From Oryzomonas sagensis (GTDB lineage Bacteria > Desulfobacterota > Desulfuromonadia > Geobacterales > Pseudopelobacteraceae), in the NCBI RefSeq assembly GCF_008802355.1, contig NZ_VZRA01000002.1:467642-531641 (forward strand): a DNA stretch of 64,000 bases, in the 5' to 3' direction. Positions 52,968 through 61,075 of this stretch are shown here, in pieces. Numbering within the stretch: the first letter of the stretch is position 1; the number at the start of each line of letters is the position of its first letter. The notes beneath the pieces are model-generated. The model was not told the DNA's origin, did not search any database, and saw only the letters and a list, made by a program, of their open reading frames with translations. Both the position numbers and the translations under genes were made by a program.

Positions 52968-53843
52968 ATGAGCAATGTTCTGAACTTCGGCATTCCCAAA
53001 GGGAGTCTTGAGAATGCCACCGTCGAGCTGTTCAAAAAGGCCGGCTGGCAGATCAGCATCTCCTCCCGCAGCTACTTCCCCGGCGTTGACGATAACGAGA
53101 TGCACTGCAAGCTGATCCGCCCCCAGGAGATGGGCAAGTATGTGGAGCGGGGCACCATCGACGCCGGGATCGCCGGCCGCGACTGGGTGCGGGAGAACGA
53201 GGCGGACGTGGTCGAGGTCTGCGAGATGGTCTACTCCAAGGTGTCGCGCCGCCCGGCCCGCTGGGTGCTGGTGGTGGGCAGCGACTCCACGGTTCAGGGA
53301 CCGGAAGACCTGCACGGCGCCACCATCTCCACCGAACTGGTCGGTTTCACCAAGCGTTACTTTGCCGAACGCAACATCCCGGTGAACGTGGAGTTTTCCT
53401 GGGGCGCCACCGAGGCAAAGGTGGTGGACGGCCTGTGCGACGCCATCGTGGAGGTGACCGAAACCGGCTCCACCATCAAGGCCAACGGCCTGCGCATCGT
53501 CTGCGACCTGATGGAGTCCGTGCCGGTCCTGCTCGCCAGCACGTCGGCCTGGGCCGACCCCTGGAAACGGGAGAAAATCGAGCAGATCGCCACCCTCCTG
53601 AAATCGTCCCTGGCCGCCGAAGGGATGGTGGGGCTCAAGATGAACGCCCCGGCCAGCCGGATCGAGGCCATCACCAAGGTCCTGCCCAGCTTGAAAAATC
53701 CGACCATCTCGCACCTGTACAACTCCGACTGGCTCTCCGTGGAGAGCATCATGTCCGAGAAGGAAGTGCGCCGCGTGGTGCCGGAGTTGCTGAAGCTGGG
53801 CGCGGAGGGGATTATCGAATATCCCCTCAATAAAATCATCTAG
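52968..53843 (+). CDS. hisG: ATP phosphoribosyltransferase, long form
   Basis: The 291-residue enzyme has the N-terminal catalytic part ([52 protein letters not shown]) and an additional C-terminal regulatory part of about 75 residues ([18 protein letters not shown]). That makes it the long, self-contained HisG that needs no HisZ and is inhibited by histidine. It begins the pathway with PRPP and ATP. It is flanked by direct copies of a repeat. Confidence 0.96.
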   Translation: MSNVLNFGIPKGSLENATVELFKKAGWQISISSRSYFPGVDDNEMHCKLIRPQEMGKYVERGTIDAGIAGRDWVRENEADVVEVCEMVYSKVSRRPARWVLVVGSDSTVQGPEDLHGATISTELVGFTKRYFAERNIPVNVEFSWGATEAKVVDGLCDAIVEVTETGSTIKANGLRIVCDLMESVPVLLASTSAWADPWKREKIEQIATLLKSSLAAEGMVGLKMNAPASRIEAITKVLPSLKNPTISHLYNSDWLSVESIMSEKEVRRVVPELLKLGAEGIIEYPLNKII

Positions 53844-53863
53844 CGTAGTGGAACGCGCCCGTG

Positions 53864-53970
53864 CCGCAATCCCGGCGTTGACCTCCCAACTGTCGTGCGG
53901 CGTAGCGCTGCTACCTCCTCGGCACCCCTCTGTCGCAAGGCGGTCCGAAGGCTGCGCCAAAAAATCGCGT
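53864..53970. repeat. Direct repeat downstream of hisG
   Basis: Same order of blocks as 52827-52928: CCGCAATCCCGGCGTTGACC, GTCGTGCGGCGTAGCGCTGC, then AAAAAATCGC. Blocks between them differ, so the two copies have diverged. Confidence 0.8.
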
Positions 53971-54001
53971 TGCGTAGGAAAAACCTAAGGAGAAACAATC
54001 A

Positions 54002-54199
54002 ATGTCTTGTACCAGAACCGGCGACGATTGCCGCTGCACCTACACCCCGGCCTGCCCGCGACGCGGCAACTGCTGCCAGTGCGTGGCCTTTCACCGCGAA
54101 CGGGGCCAGGTGAGCGCCTGCATGTTCACCCCGGAAGGCGAGAGAACCTATGACCGCTCCCTGACCAACCTGATGCGGGACCGCAAGATCTCCCTGTAA
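54002..54199 (+). CDS. Small cysteine-rich protein, DUF6485-like
   Basis: The 65-residue product has nine cysteines in its first 40 residues (SCTRTGDDCRCTYTPACPRR, GNCCQCVAFH, SACMFTPE) and ends with ERTYDRSLTNLMRDRK. This cysteine pattern suits metal or iron-sulfur binding and resembles the small DUF6485 proteins. AAGGAG lies before the ATG. It may be cotranscribed with the pseudouridine synthase gene. Confidence 0.7.
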   Translation: MSCTRTGDDCRCTYTPACPRRGNCCQCVAFHRERGQVSACMFTPEGERTYDRSLTNLMRDRKISL

Positions 54200-54218
54200 A
54201 AGGGGGCTGCCCAGTTTT

Positions 54219-54240
54219 CCCCCTCCTAAACCAGGAGGGG
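54219..54240. repeat. CCCCTCCT palindromic repeat overlapping the rluA-like ribosome site
   Basis: CCCCTCCT and AGGAGGGG arms around AAACC. The following GGAGG serves as the ribosome site of the gene starting at 54253. Same family as 15722-15845. Confidence 0.8.
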
Positions 54241-54252
54241 AGGACACATACT

Positions 54253-55152
54253 ATGCTCACCTTTGCTATCACCCATATCGACCATTGCCGCAGGCTGGAA
54301 AGCTTCCTGCGCACCCTCATGCCCAGCGCCTCCCCCGGCTATTGCCGCAAGCTGATCAAAAACGGCGCGGCCAAGCTCAACGCCATCGCCGCAACGCCCG
54401 ATACCCTGCTGGCCGTGAACGACCGGGTGACCCTCAAGGAGAGCGCCGCCACCGCCTCCCTCATCAGTTCGACCCGTCCGGCGCTGGACCTGCTCTACGA
54501 GGACGATCTGGTGGCCATGGTCAACAAACCGGCCGGCCTCCCCATGCACCGCACCGCGGAGCAGGAGGCCAACCTGGTGGACGAGGGGACGGCCTATATG
54601 GCCTGGCGCGGCACCCCGTGCAAGCTGTACCCGGTGAACCGCCTGGACCGGGGGACCTCGGGGGCCGTGATCCTGGCCAAGAGTTCCTCGGCAGCCGGCA
54701 TGTACGGCCGCCACGTCAAGGAAACCGGCCTGGACAAGCTCTACCTGGCCCTGGTGGTGGGAATTCCCGACGAGAGCGGCGTCATTGCCGAGCCCTTGGA
54801 CGACAAGGAATCCGAGACCCGCTACACGGTCCTGCTGCACGGGGAGGGGAACGCCCTGTTGGCCCTGACCCCCATCAGCGGACGCATGCACCAGATCAGG
54901 CGACACCTGGAGATGATCGGCCACCCGGTGCTGGGGGACAAGCGCTACGGCATGGGTGAATTATCGGATTACGACGGGTTTGCCCTCCATTCGTTCCGCA
55001 CAGTCGTGGTCAGGCCGGAGGCGGGGCCGCTGACGGTCTGCGCGCCGCTGCCCGATGGTTTTTGGGGGCTGGCGCAGCGGTATCTCGGACAGGGGCCTGA
55101 GGCGGTTATTGCGCGGCTGGGGGCGTGTTTGGCTGGCGGGGCAGGTGCGTAG
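54253..55152 (+). CDS. RluA-family RNA pseudouridine synthase
   Basis: The 299-residue enzyme has an S4-like N-terminal part (GYCRKLIKNGAAKLN) and the RluA active site VNRLDRGTSGAVILAK with the catalytic aspartate in RLD, then KLYLALVVG and GRMHQIRRHLEMIGHPVLGD. It isomerises specific uridines in rRNA or tRNA; which one cannot be told. Its ribosome site lies within a dispersed repeat. Confidence 0.9.
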   Translation: MLTFAITHIDHCRRLESFLRTLMPSASPGYCRKLIKNGAAKLNAIAATPDTLLAVNDRVTLKESAATASLISSTRPALDLLYEDDLVAMVNKPAGLPMHRTAEQEANLVDEGTAYMAWRGTPCKLYPVNRLDRGTSGAVILAKSSSAAGMYGRHVKETGLDKLYLALVVGIPDESGVIAEPLDDKESETRYTVLLHGEGNALLALTPISGRMHQIRRHLEMIGHPVLGDKRYGMGELSDYDGFALHSFRTVVVRPEAGPLTVCAPLPDGFWGLAQRYLGQGPEAVIARLGACLAGGAGA

Positions 55153-55261
55153 GGGCCGCCGCTGGACTCTTTGTTGGCCTATGAGCTGAACTAAGGCGGT
55201 CGGGGCGAATAGACGAGACTGCTTTCGCTACGACTTAAACCGCCCCACCCGAAAGAAACCA

Positions 55262-55588
55262 ATGAAAAAGTGCCCCTTCTGTGCCGAAGAGATTCAGGAT
55301 GCGGCGATCAAGTGCAAACACTGCGGCGAGTTCCTCGACCCGTCCGCCCGGCTGCTCTCCAGAGATGCCGGGACCAAGTGGTATTTCCGCACAGGCTTTA
55401 TCGTCGTCGCGCTCTTGAGCGTGGGGCCGTTCGCCTTGCCGCTCATCTGGTTCCGCCCCAATCTGTCGCGCCCCTGGAAGATCGGGCTCACCATTGTCAC
55501 CTTGGTGTTCAGTTGGTACCTGTGCCGGGCAACCATGGAATCCATGAAGAACCTGGCCGAGTATTACCGGCTGCTCAAGGGGCTGTAG
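55262..55588 (+). CDS. Zinc-ribbon membrane protein
   Basis: The 108-residue protein starts with a zinc ribbon (CPFCAEEIQDAAIKCKHCGE, C-x2-C and C-x2-C) and has two hydrophobic segments (FIVVALLSVGPFALPLIWF and IGLTIVTLVFSWYL). Such proteins occur widely with no known role. It lies downstream of the pseudouridine synthase with 109 bases between them. Confidence 0.75.
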   Translation: MKKCPFCAEEIQDAAIKCKHCGEFLDPSARLLSRDAGTKWYFRTGFIVVALLSVGPFALPLIWFRPNLSRPWKIGLTIVTLVFSWYLCRATMESMKNLAEYYRLLKGL

Positions 55589-55683
55589 ACCGGACGGGCC
55601 GATCGGGGCGCAGGTTGCAGTTCATGGTGTATTGTGTTGGTTCCGGTGCCGTCGAATTTTCAATTTTTTTATGGTTAATGCTT

Positions 55684-55715
55684 CCCTCTGTGTCTCCGTG
55701 TCTCTGTGGCAGATG
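55684..55715. repeat. CTCTGTGTCTCCGTG dispersed repeat
   Basis: Same sequence as 11871-11909, with TGTGGCAGATG at the end. It lies between the zinc-ribbon gene and the LEA-like gene. Confidence 0.75.
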
Positions 55716-55876
55716 TTTGATTTCTAGTTTTTAATGTCGCGTAAATCATTCAATTTGTGTATAAAATGTGCAGATCAAGGAATTCTACACCGGCTTATGG
55801 GTATTTTCCGGTTGATCGATGGGGCATATTGGATTATAAATATTAAATTTTAACCTATTCCAAAGGAGGAATAACG

Positions 55877-56308
55877 ATGAAAAGGAACATTGCCGTCTGT
55901 GCCGTAATTTTTGCCAACCTGATGTTTGCCGCCGGTGTCATGGCTGCCGATCCGCTGCAGAAGACCGACGACGTGCTGAACAAGTCCGCCGCAACCCTGG
56001 ACAAGGCCGCCAAGAAAAAGGCCGATGCCAAAGCCAAGGCAACCGATGTGAAAGCCAAGGCCGGCCAGAAGGAAGCCGATGTGAAAGCAAAGGCCGCCCA
56101 GAAAGAGGCCGACGTGAAAGCCAAGGCTGCCAAGAAAGAGGCCGACGTCAAGGATAAGGCAAAGGCCAAAACCGATGCCGTGAAGGCCAAGAAGCAAAAG
56201 GTCGAAGGCAAGGTTGACGCCGCCAAGAAAAAGAAAGACGCCGTGACCAAGGATGCCAAGGATCTCAAGGAAGGCGCCATGAAAGATATGCAGGACATGA
56301 AAAAATAA
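55877..56308 (+). CDS. Secreted Lys/Ala-rich protein with 11-residue LEA-like repeats
   Basis: The 143-residue precursor has a signal peptide (VCAVIFANLMFAAGVMA, then AD). The mature part is almost only K, A, D, E, V and shows tandem 11-residue units such as KEADVKAKAAQ, KEADVKAKAAK and KEADVKDKAKA. This matches the period of LEA group 3 proteins, which fold into helices on drying or against membranes. AAAGGAGG lies before the ATG, and a strong terminator follows. Confidence 0.75.
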   Translation: MKRNIAVCAVIFANLMFAAGVMAADPLQKTDDVLNKSAATLDKAAKKKADAKAKATDVKAKAGQKEADVKAKAAQKEADVKAKAAKKEADVKDKAKAKTDAVKAKKQKVEGKVDAAKKKKDAVTKDAKDLKEGAMKDMQDMKK

Positions 56309-56339
56309 GCGTTCAGTATCGGCACTGATCGCTGTAGGG

Positions 56340-56369
56340 AAAAGCCGCACATCTTTTGTGCGGCTTTTT
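56340..56369 (+). terminator. Terminator after the LEA-like gene
   Basis: AAAAGCCGCACA (56340-56351) and TGTGCGGCTTTT (56357-56368) form a 12-bp stem with five T at the end. Confidence 0.92.
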
Positions 56370-56432
56370 CTGTTTTATCCCTGCCCGTTATGTAGTACAA
56401 AACAGACAGCATACACCGAAGGAGGGGCAATC

Positions 56433-57197
56433 ATGAGTGGACAGACCATCTTCATTACCGGGGCATCGGCAGGTTTCGGCGCCGCCTGCGCCCGCATTTT
56501 CGCCCAACCGGGCAATCGCCTGATCCTGACGGCCCGGCGCATCGATCCGTTGCTGGCCTTGCAGAAGGAACTGGCCGGCATGGCCGATATCCACATCATC
56601 CCCTTGGACGTGCGCGACCGGGAGGCGGTGAAGGGGGCGGTCGATTCTCTGCCGCCGGCCTTCCGCGAGATCGATGTCCTGATCAACAACGCGGGCCTGG
56701 CCCTGGGGCTGGAACCGGCCCACCAGGTCAATCTGGACGATTGGGATACCATGGTGGACACCAACATCAAGGGATTGATGTACTGCACCCGCCTGATCCT
56801 GCCCGGCATGGTGGCCCGCAACCGGGGGCACATCGTCAATATCAGCTCTACCGCCAGTTCGTGGCCCTATCCGGGGGGCAATGTGTACGGCGGCACCAAG
56901 GCGTTCGTGACCCAGTTCTCCCGCAACCTGCGCTGCGACCTGCTGGGGACCAAGGTGCGGGTGACCTGCATCCAGCCCGGCATGGCCGAGACCGAGTTTT
57001 CCAAGGTCCGCTTCAAGGGGGACGATGCCAAGGCGGCCCAGGTGTACGAAGGGGTCGAGGCCCTGACGGCCGTGGATATCGCCGAGACGGTGCTGTGGGC
57101 GGTCAACCGCCCCCCCCATGTGAACGTCAACACCCTGGAGGTAATGTCCATCGACCAGACCTGGGCGCCGTTCGCGGTCCACCGGGAAAAACAGTAG
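56433..57197 (+). CDS. Short-chain dehydrogenase/reductase, YdfG-like
   Basis: The 254-residue SDR has the NADP site FITGASAGFGAACARIF, NNAGLALG, and the catalytic Ser-Tyr-Lys in NISSTASSWPYPGG and YGGTKAFV. The closest remembered group is YdfG, which oxidises 3-hydroxy acids such as serine. GAAGGAGGGGCAATC precedes ATG 56433, so the upstream frame to 56358 is not used. It is a single gene. Confidence 0.9.
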   Translation: MSGQTIFITGASAGFGAACARIFAQPGNRLILTARRIDPLLALQKELAGMADIHIIPLDVRDREAVKGAVDSLPPAFREIDVLINNAGLALGLEPAHQVNLDDWDTMVDTNIKGLMYCTRLILPGMVARNRGHIVNISSTASSWPYPGGNVYGGTKAFVTQFSRNLRCDLLGTKVRVTCIQPGMAETEFSKVRFKGDDAKAAQVYEGVEALTAVDIAETVLWAVNRPPHVNVNTLEVMSIDQTWAPFAVHREKQ

Positions 57198-57283
57198 AGG
57201 CGTATTGTCTGCGCCCCGGATTGGGCGAACACCGGTTTGCTCCTTGATTCGCATATTCAACCGCAGGATGAAGAGGATAGAGC

Positions 57284-57904
57284 ATGGCTAAGGAATTATA
57301 CGTTGGACACCTGCCGGAAGAGGTGACGGAAGAGGACCTGTACAAGCTGTTCTCGGTGATGGGGGTTGTGACCTCCGTGCACCTGATCATCGATCCCGAG
57401 ACCAAGGAGTTCAAACGCTGCGGCTATGTGCGCATGGCGGCGAGTGTGGACCCCAAGGAGGTGGCCGAGACCCTGGACGGCGCGTATCTGATCGACCGGG
57501 TCATCACGGTGAGCATCGCCCGCGAGCAGAAACCGGACAAGCCGGGCACAGCGGGCAAGCCGGGCACAGCCGGAAGACGGGGACCCGGTGCCGGTGTCAA
57601 GTTCGGCGCTAAACCGAAGCCGGCAGCGGGCGCGAAGCCGGGTGTCGGAACACGGTTTGCCGCCGGGCCTAAGCCTGCTACGGAGGCCAGATCCGGGGCG
57701 CGGTCAGAGGCGGGAGCGAGGGGGGGCGCCGGAACAAGGTCCGACGCCGGCACACGGTCCGGTTCTGGGGCACGGTCCGGTACGGGAACGAGGTCTGAGG
57801 CCGGCGCACGGTCCAGCGCAGGGGCAAGGCCGGGCAGCGGCGACCGCGGCGGCAGACCGTCCCGTCCGGGCGGCGACAGGAAAGGGCCGCGCAAGGGGCG
57901 TTGA
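57284..57904 (+). CDS. RRM RNA-binding protein with Gly/Arg/Ala/Ser-rich tail
   Basis: Residues 1-85 form one RRM with RNP2 LYVGHL and RNP1 KRCGYVRM. The following 120 residues are low complexity, with a period near six in the last part (GARSxA and GTRSxA units) and a basic end. Short bacterial RRM proteins bind RNA in cold or stress response; the tail is unusually long and suggests RNA binding or phase behaviour. The gene stands alone. Confidence 0.85.
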   Translation: MAKELYVGHLPEEVTEEDLYKLFSVMGVVTSVHLIIDPETKEFKRCGYVRMAASVDPKEVAETLDGAYLIDRVITVSIAREQKPDKPGTAGKPGTAGRRGPGAGVKFGAKPKPAAGAKPGVGTRFAAGPKPATEARSGARSEAGARGGAGTRSDAGTRSGSGARSGTGTRSEAGARSSAGARPGSGDRGGRPSRPGGDRKGPRKGR

Positions 57905-57958
57905 GCAAGACCGGTTCCATTTTGCCACCGTGGCTCTGCGGCAAAAATCTGATCCTAT

Positions 57959-58942
57959 CTACGGCACCAGCACCCCGGCCCCTCTGATCCTCCCCCCTCG
58001 CAGGGCCGCCAACGCTTCGTTGGCCTGTTCCAGGGGGAACAGGTGCACCTCGGTCCGTACCGGCACCCGGGGGGCCAGCTTCAGGAATTCTTCCCCGTCG
58101 CGGCGGGTCAGGTTGGCCACGGAGACGATGCTCCGCTCCCCCCACAGGATGTCGTAGGAAAAGGCCGGTATGTCGCTCATGTGGATGCCGCCGCAGACCA
58201 CGATCCCCCCCTTGCCCACCGCCCGGAGCGCCGCCGGCACCAACTCGCCCGCCGGGGCGAAGATAATGGCCGCGTCCAGGGGCAGCGGCGGTGCATCAAA
58301 GGAACCGCCCGCCCAGCAGGCCCCCATTGCCCTTGCAAATGCCTGTCCCGCCGTGTCCCCCGGCCGGGTGAAGCCGTAGACCTCCCGTCCCTGCCAGGTT
58401 GCCACCTGGGTCACGATGTGGGCCGCGGCCCCGAAGCCGTAGATGCCGAGCCGTTTTCCCTGCCCGGCCATGCGCAGGGAGCGGTAGCCGATCAGGCCGG
58501 CGCAGAGGAGCGGCGCGGCCTGGGTGTCGGGATACCCCTCCGGCAGCGGGAAGCAGAAGCGGCTGTCGGCGGTGCAGTAGTCGGCAAAACCGCCGTTTTT
58601 CTGGTAGCCGGTGAACAGCGCCCGGTCGCAGAGATTTTCCCGCCCCGATGTGCAGTAGTCGCATTCCCCGCAGGTGCCGCCCAGCCAGGGGACCCCGACC
58701 CGGTCGCCGGGCCGGAATCCGGCCACGCCCTCCCCAAGGGCCTCCACGACCCCCACGATTTGGTGCCCCGGTATCAACGGTAGCTTCGGCTCGGTCAGTT
58801 CCCCATCCACCACGTGCAGGTCGGTACGGCAGATGCCGCACGCCGCAACCTTCAAGAGCAGTTCTCCGGCCGACGGCTGGGGAATCGGCACCTCCCGCAG
58901 TTCCAGCGCACCTCCCTGACGTTCCATGACCATTGCTCGCAT
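57959..58942 (-). CDS. Zinc-dependent alcohol dehydrogenase
   Basis: The 327-residue MDR enzyme has the catalytic zinc site in CGICRTDLHVVDGEL and GHQIVGVVEALGEGV, and the structural zinc site C-GE-C-DY-C-TSGREN-LC. It also has the nucleotide loop GIYGFGAAAHIVTQVA. It would oxidise an alcohol or reduce an aldehyde with NAD(P). ATG 58942 has GAGG eight bases upstream. It lies downstream of the MocR gene, separated by an inverted-repeat element. Confidence 0.9.
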   Translation of the reverse strand: MRAMVMERQGGALELREVPIPQPSAGELLLKVAACGICRTDLHVVDGELTEPKLPLIPGHQIVGVVEALGEGVAGFRPGDRVGVPWLGGTCGECDYCTSGRENLCDRALFTGYQKNGGFADYCTADSRFCFPLPEGYPDTQAAPLLCAGLIGYRSLRMAGQGKRLGIYGFGAAAHIVTQVATWQGREVYGFTRPGDTAGQAFARAMGACWAGGSFDAPPLPLDAAIIFAPAGELVPAALRAVGKGGIVVCGGIHMSDIPAFSYDILWGERSIVSVANLTRRDGEEFLKLAPRVPVRTEVHLFPLEQANEALAALRGGRIRGAGVLVP

Positions 58943-58967
58943 AGTTTTATCCTCAAAACGGCGATTA

Positions 58968-59098
58968 TTCACCACAAAGACACAAAGAGCACAAAGGATT
59001 CAAAGTTGTTAGCGGCGAAAAGGTGCTCTGAAATTGTCATATAACTAATTGAAATCATTATTTGTGTAGCTTTGTGTCCTTTGTGCCTTTGTGGTGAA
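58968..59098. repeat. CACCACAAAGACACAAAG inverted-repeat element (131 bp)
   Basis: TTCACCACAAAGACACAAAG at the left and CTTTGTGCCTTTGTGGTGAA at the right form terminal inverted repeats around an AT-rich centre. It fills most of the gap between the alcohol dehydrogenase and MocR genes. No transposase is nearby. Confidence 0.8.
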
Positions 59099-59113
59099 TC
59101 GCTTTTTCCAGGT

Positions 59114-60565
59114 TTATTCCCTCAGCAGTTGGTGGGCCAATTCGCCCAGTTTTTTCACGCCCTGTTCGATCCCGTCGTCCCAGGTGGCGGTGGAGAGGCG
59201 GATGAAGTTGCGGTACTTGTTCTCCGTAAGGGTGAAGAGCGAGCCGGGGGCGATGCCGATCCCCTGTTCCAGTGCCCGGTGGTACAGGGTGATGGAGTCG
59301 ATTTGCTCCGGCATCTCCACCCAGAGGATAAAACTCCCCGCCGGGTGGGTCATGCGGGTCCCCTCGGGGAAGAAGCGGACCACGGCGTCCCGCATGAGGG
59401 ACATATTGCGGCTGTAGAGGCGGCGCACCGTCCGCAGGTGATGGTCGTAGCCGCCGGTGGCCAGGAATTCGGCGACGGCGAGCTGGGTGGGGGAGGAACA
59501 GGCGAGGTTCATCATCATCTTGAGCCGTTCCATGCGCTCCTGATAGCGCCCGGCAATGGCCCATCCCACCCGGTAGCCGGGGGAGAGGGTCTTGGAGAAG
59601 GAGGAACAGTAGATGACGAGCCCCTTGCGGTCGAAGGACTTGGCGGCCACCGGGCGCTCGTTGCCGAACACCAGGTCGCCGTAGATGTCGTCCTCGATCA
59701 GGGGGATCTCGTGGCTGGCCAGGAGTTCCACCAGTTCGCGCTTGCGTTCGACCGGCATGAGGCTCCCCAACGGGTTGCCGAAGTTGGGGATCACCAGGCA
59801 GGCGCTCACCCGGTTGTGTTCGATGGCGTAGCGCAGCGCCTCGATGCTGATCCCCTCCCGCGGGGTGGCGGGGATCTCCAGGGCCTTCAGCCCCAACTCG
59901 GCGATCATCTGGAGGAAGTTGAAATAGAAGGGGGATTCCACCGCAATGGTGTCGCCGCTGCGGCAGGTCGCCCGCAGGGCCAGAATGACCGCTTCGACGC
60001 AGCCTGCGGTGACCAGCACCCCGTCCGGGGTGACGCTGATTCCGGTCTCCAGGGAACGCCGGGCGATCTGCACCCTGAGCCGCTCCCAACCGGGGGGCAT
60101 GAGGTAGGATACGCTCAGGTCGCCGAACCGGCGCGTCTCGCTGGCCAGCATCCGGTTCAGCTTGTCCACCGGCAGGTGGCGCGGGTTGGGGATCGCACCC
60201 CCCAAGGGCAGGAGGTCCCGGTTCATCATGTTGCGGATCACCTGATGGCAGAGCTCGCTGATGGTGACCGTGGCCGGCCTGATCCGTGCCGAGGGGGAGT
60301 GGGGGAGGGAGGCGATCTCCGGGGCGCGGGCACGCACGTAATAGCCGGACTGGGGGCGGGCCTCGATCAGTCGCTGGTCTTCCAGCAGGGCATAGGCCTG
60401 CATGGCCGTATTGATGCTGACGTCGAAGCGCCGGCTGAGTTGCCGGATCGACGGCACCCGGTCGCCGGCCCGGAAGGTGCCCTGCCCGATCAGGCCCGCC
60501 ATCTCTACGGCGACCCGCTCGTAGAGCGGCGCCATGCTGTCCGAAATCGTGGTCGCGTTTATCAT
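59114..60565 (-). CDS. MocR/PdxR-type GntR regulator with aminotransferase domain
   Basis: The 483-residue protein has a GntR winged helix (LIGQGTFRAGDRVPSIRQLS, SINTAMQAYALLEDQRLIE) and a type I aminotransferase-like domain with the PLP lysine in SSFSKTLSPGYRVGW. MocR proteins sense PLP or an amine and control amino-acid or vitamin genes. ATG 60565 fits the MINATTISDSMAPLYERV start; a longer frame is open to 60649. A near-perfect palindrome upstream (60627-60643) is the likely operator. Confidence 0.9.
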   Translation of the reverse strand: MINATTISDSMAPLYERVAVEMAGLIGQGTFRAGDRVPSIRQLSRRFDVSINTAMQAYALLEDQRLIEARPQSGYYVRARAPEIASLPHSPSARIRPATVTISELCHQVIRNMMNRDLLPLGGAIPNPRHLPVDKLNRMLASETRRFGDLSVSYLMPPGWERLRVQIARRSLETGISVTPDGVLVTAGCVEAVILALRATCRSGDTIAVESPFYFNFLQMIAELGLKALEIPATPREGISIEALRYAIEHNRVSACLVIPNFGNPLGSLMPVERKRELVELLASHEIPLIEDDIYGDLVFGNERPVAAKSFDRKGLVIYCSSFSKTLSPGYRVGWAIAGRYQERMERLKMMMNLACSSPTQLAVAEFLATGGYDHHLRTVRRLYSRNMSLMRDAVVRFFPEGTRMTHPAGSFILWVEMPEQIDSITLYHRALEQGIGIAPGSLFTLTENKYRNFIRLSTATWDDGIEQGVKKLGELAHQLLRE

Positions 60566-60572
60566 GGTGCCA

Positions 60573-60643
60573 GGATACCTTACTGTATTGGTAAGAGAAT
60601 AGGTACAGTTGAGCCGGTTTTGTTTGGATACAGATACTGTATC
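60573..60643. promoter_or_regulatory. Likely MocR operator: two GATAC..CTGTAT sites
   Basis: GATACAG (60627-60633) and CTGTATC (60637-60643) form a perfect palindrome. A related half-pair GGATACCTTACTGTAT lies at 60573-60588, near the MocR start. They lie between MocR and the divergent DUF2917 gene and may control both. Confidence 0.65.
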
Positions 60644-60737
60644 ATGCAACTGTTATGGTTACAAATTAGAATTGCTGTGTCTGTTTTTTTGGCGTGGGTA
60701 GGGGTAAGGTCGTAGCATCAGAAGAGGAGGTGGGGTC

Positions 60738-61001
60738 ATGGAGTGTTGTCTGGCAGAGGGAGAATTGCTGCGTCTCAACGGTGGGCCGGCGGGATTGCGG
60801 GTACGCTGTTCGTCGGGAACGGTGTGGCTGACCCGGGGCGATGCCGCGGATTACCTCATCGCTGTGGGGGATTGTTTCGACGTGGCTGCGGGGCAGGCCG
60901 CGCTGGTGGAGGCCCTGAAGCCGGCCGAGATCCGTCTGGGCGAGTTGCCCGTGGCTGGCGGTGTGCCCCATAAGGCCCCCATCGGCTTGGCGGCGTGCTG
61001 A
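60738..61001 (+). CDS. DUF2917 family protein
   Basis: The 87-residue product matches the DUF2917 pattern: CLAEGELLRLNGGPAGLRVR, then SGTVWLTRGDAADYLIAVGD and FDVAAGQAALVEA, a single cupin-like beta domain. Function unknown. GAGGAGG precedes the ATG. It is divergent from MocR and may be under its control, but no product links the two yet. Confidence 0.75.
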   Translation: MECCLAEGELLRLNGGPAGLRVRCSSGTVWLTRGDAADYLIAVGDCFDVAAGQAALVEALKPAEIRLGELPVAGGVPHKAPIGLAAC

Positions 61002-61075
61002 CCCCGGTCGCATTACGGGGAACACCCTGCCGTAACGTGGATGGGGCACAGGCGATTTGGGGTGTCTGAGTAACA

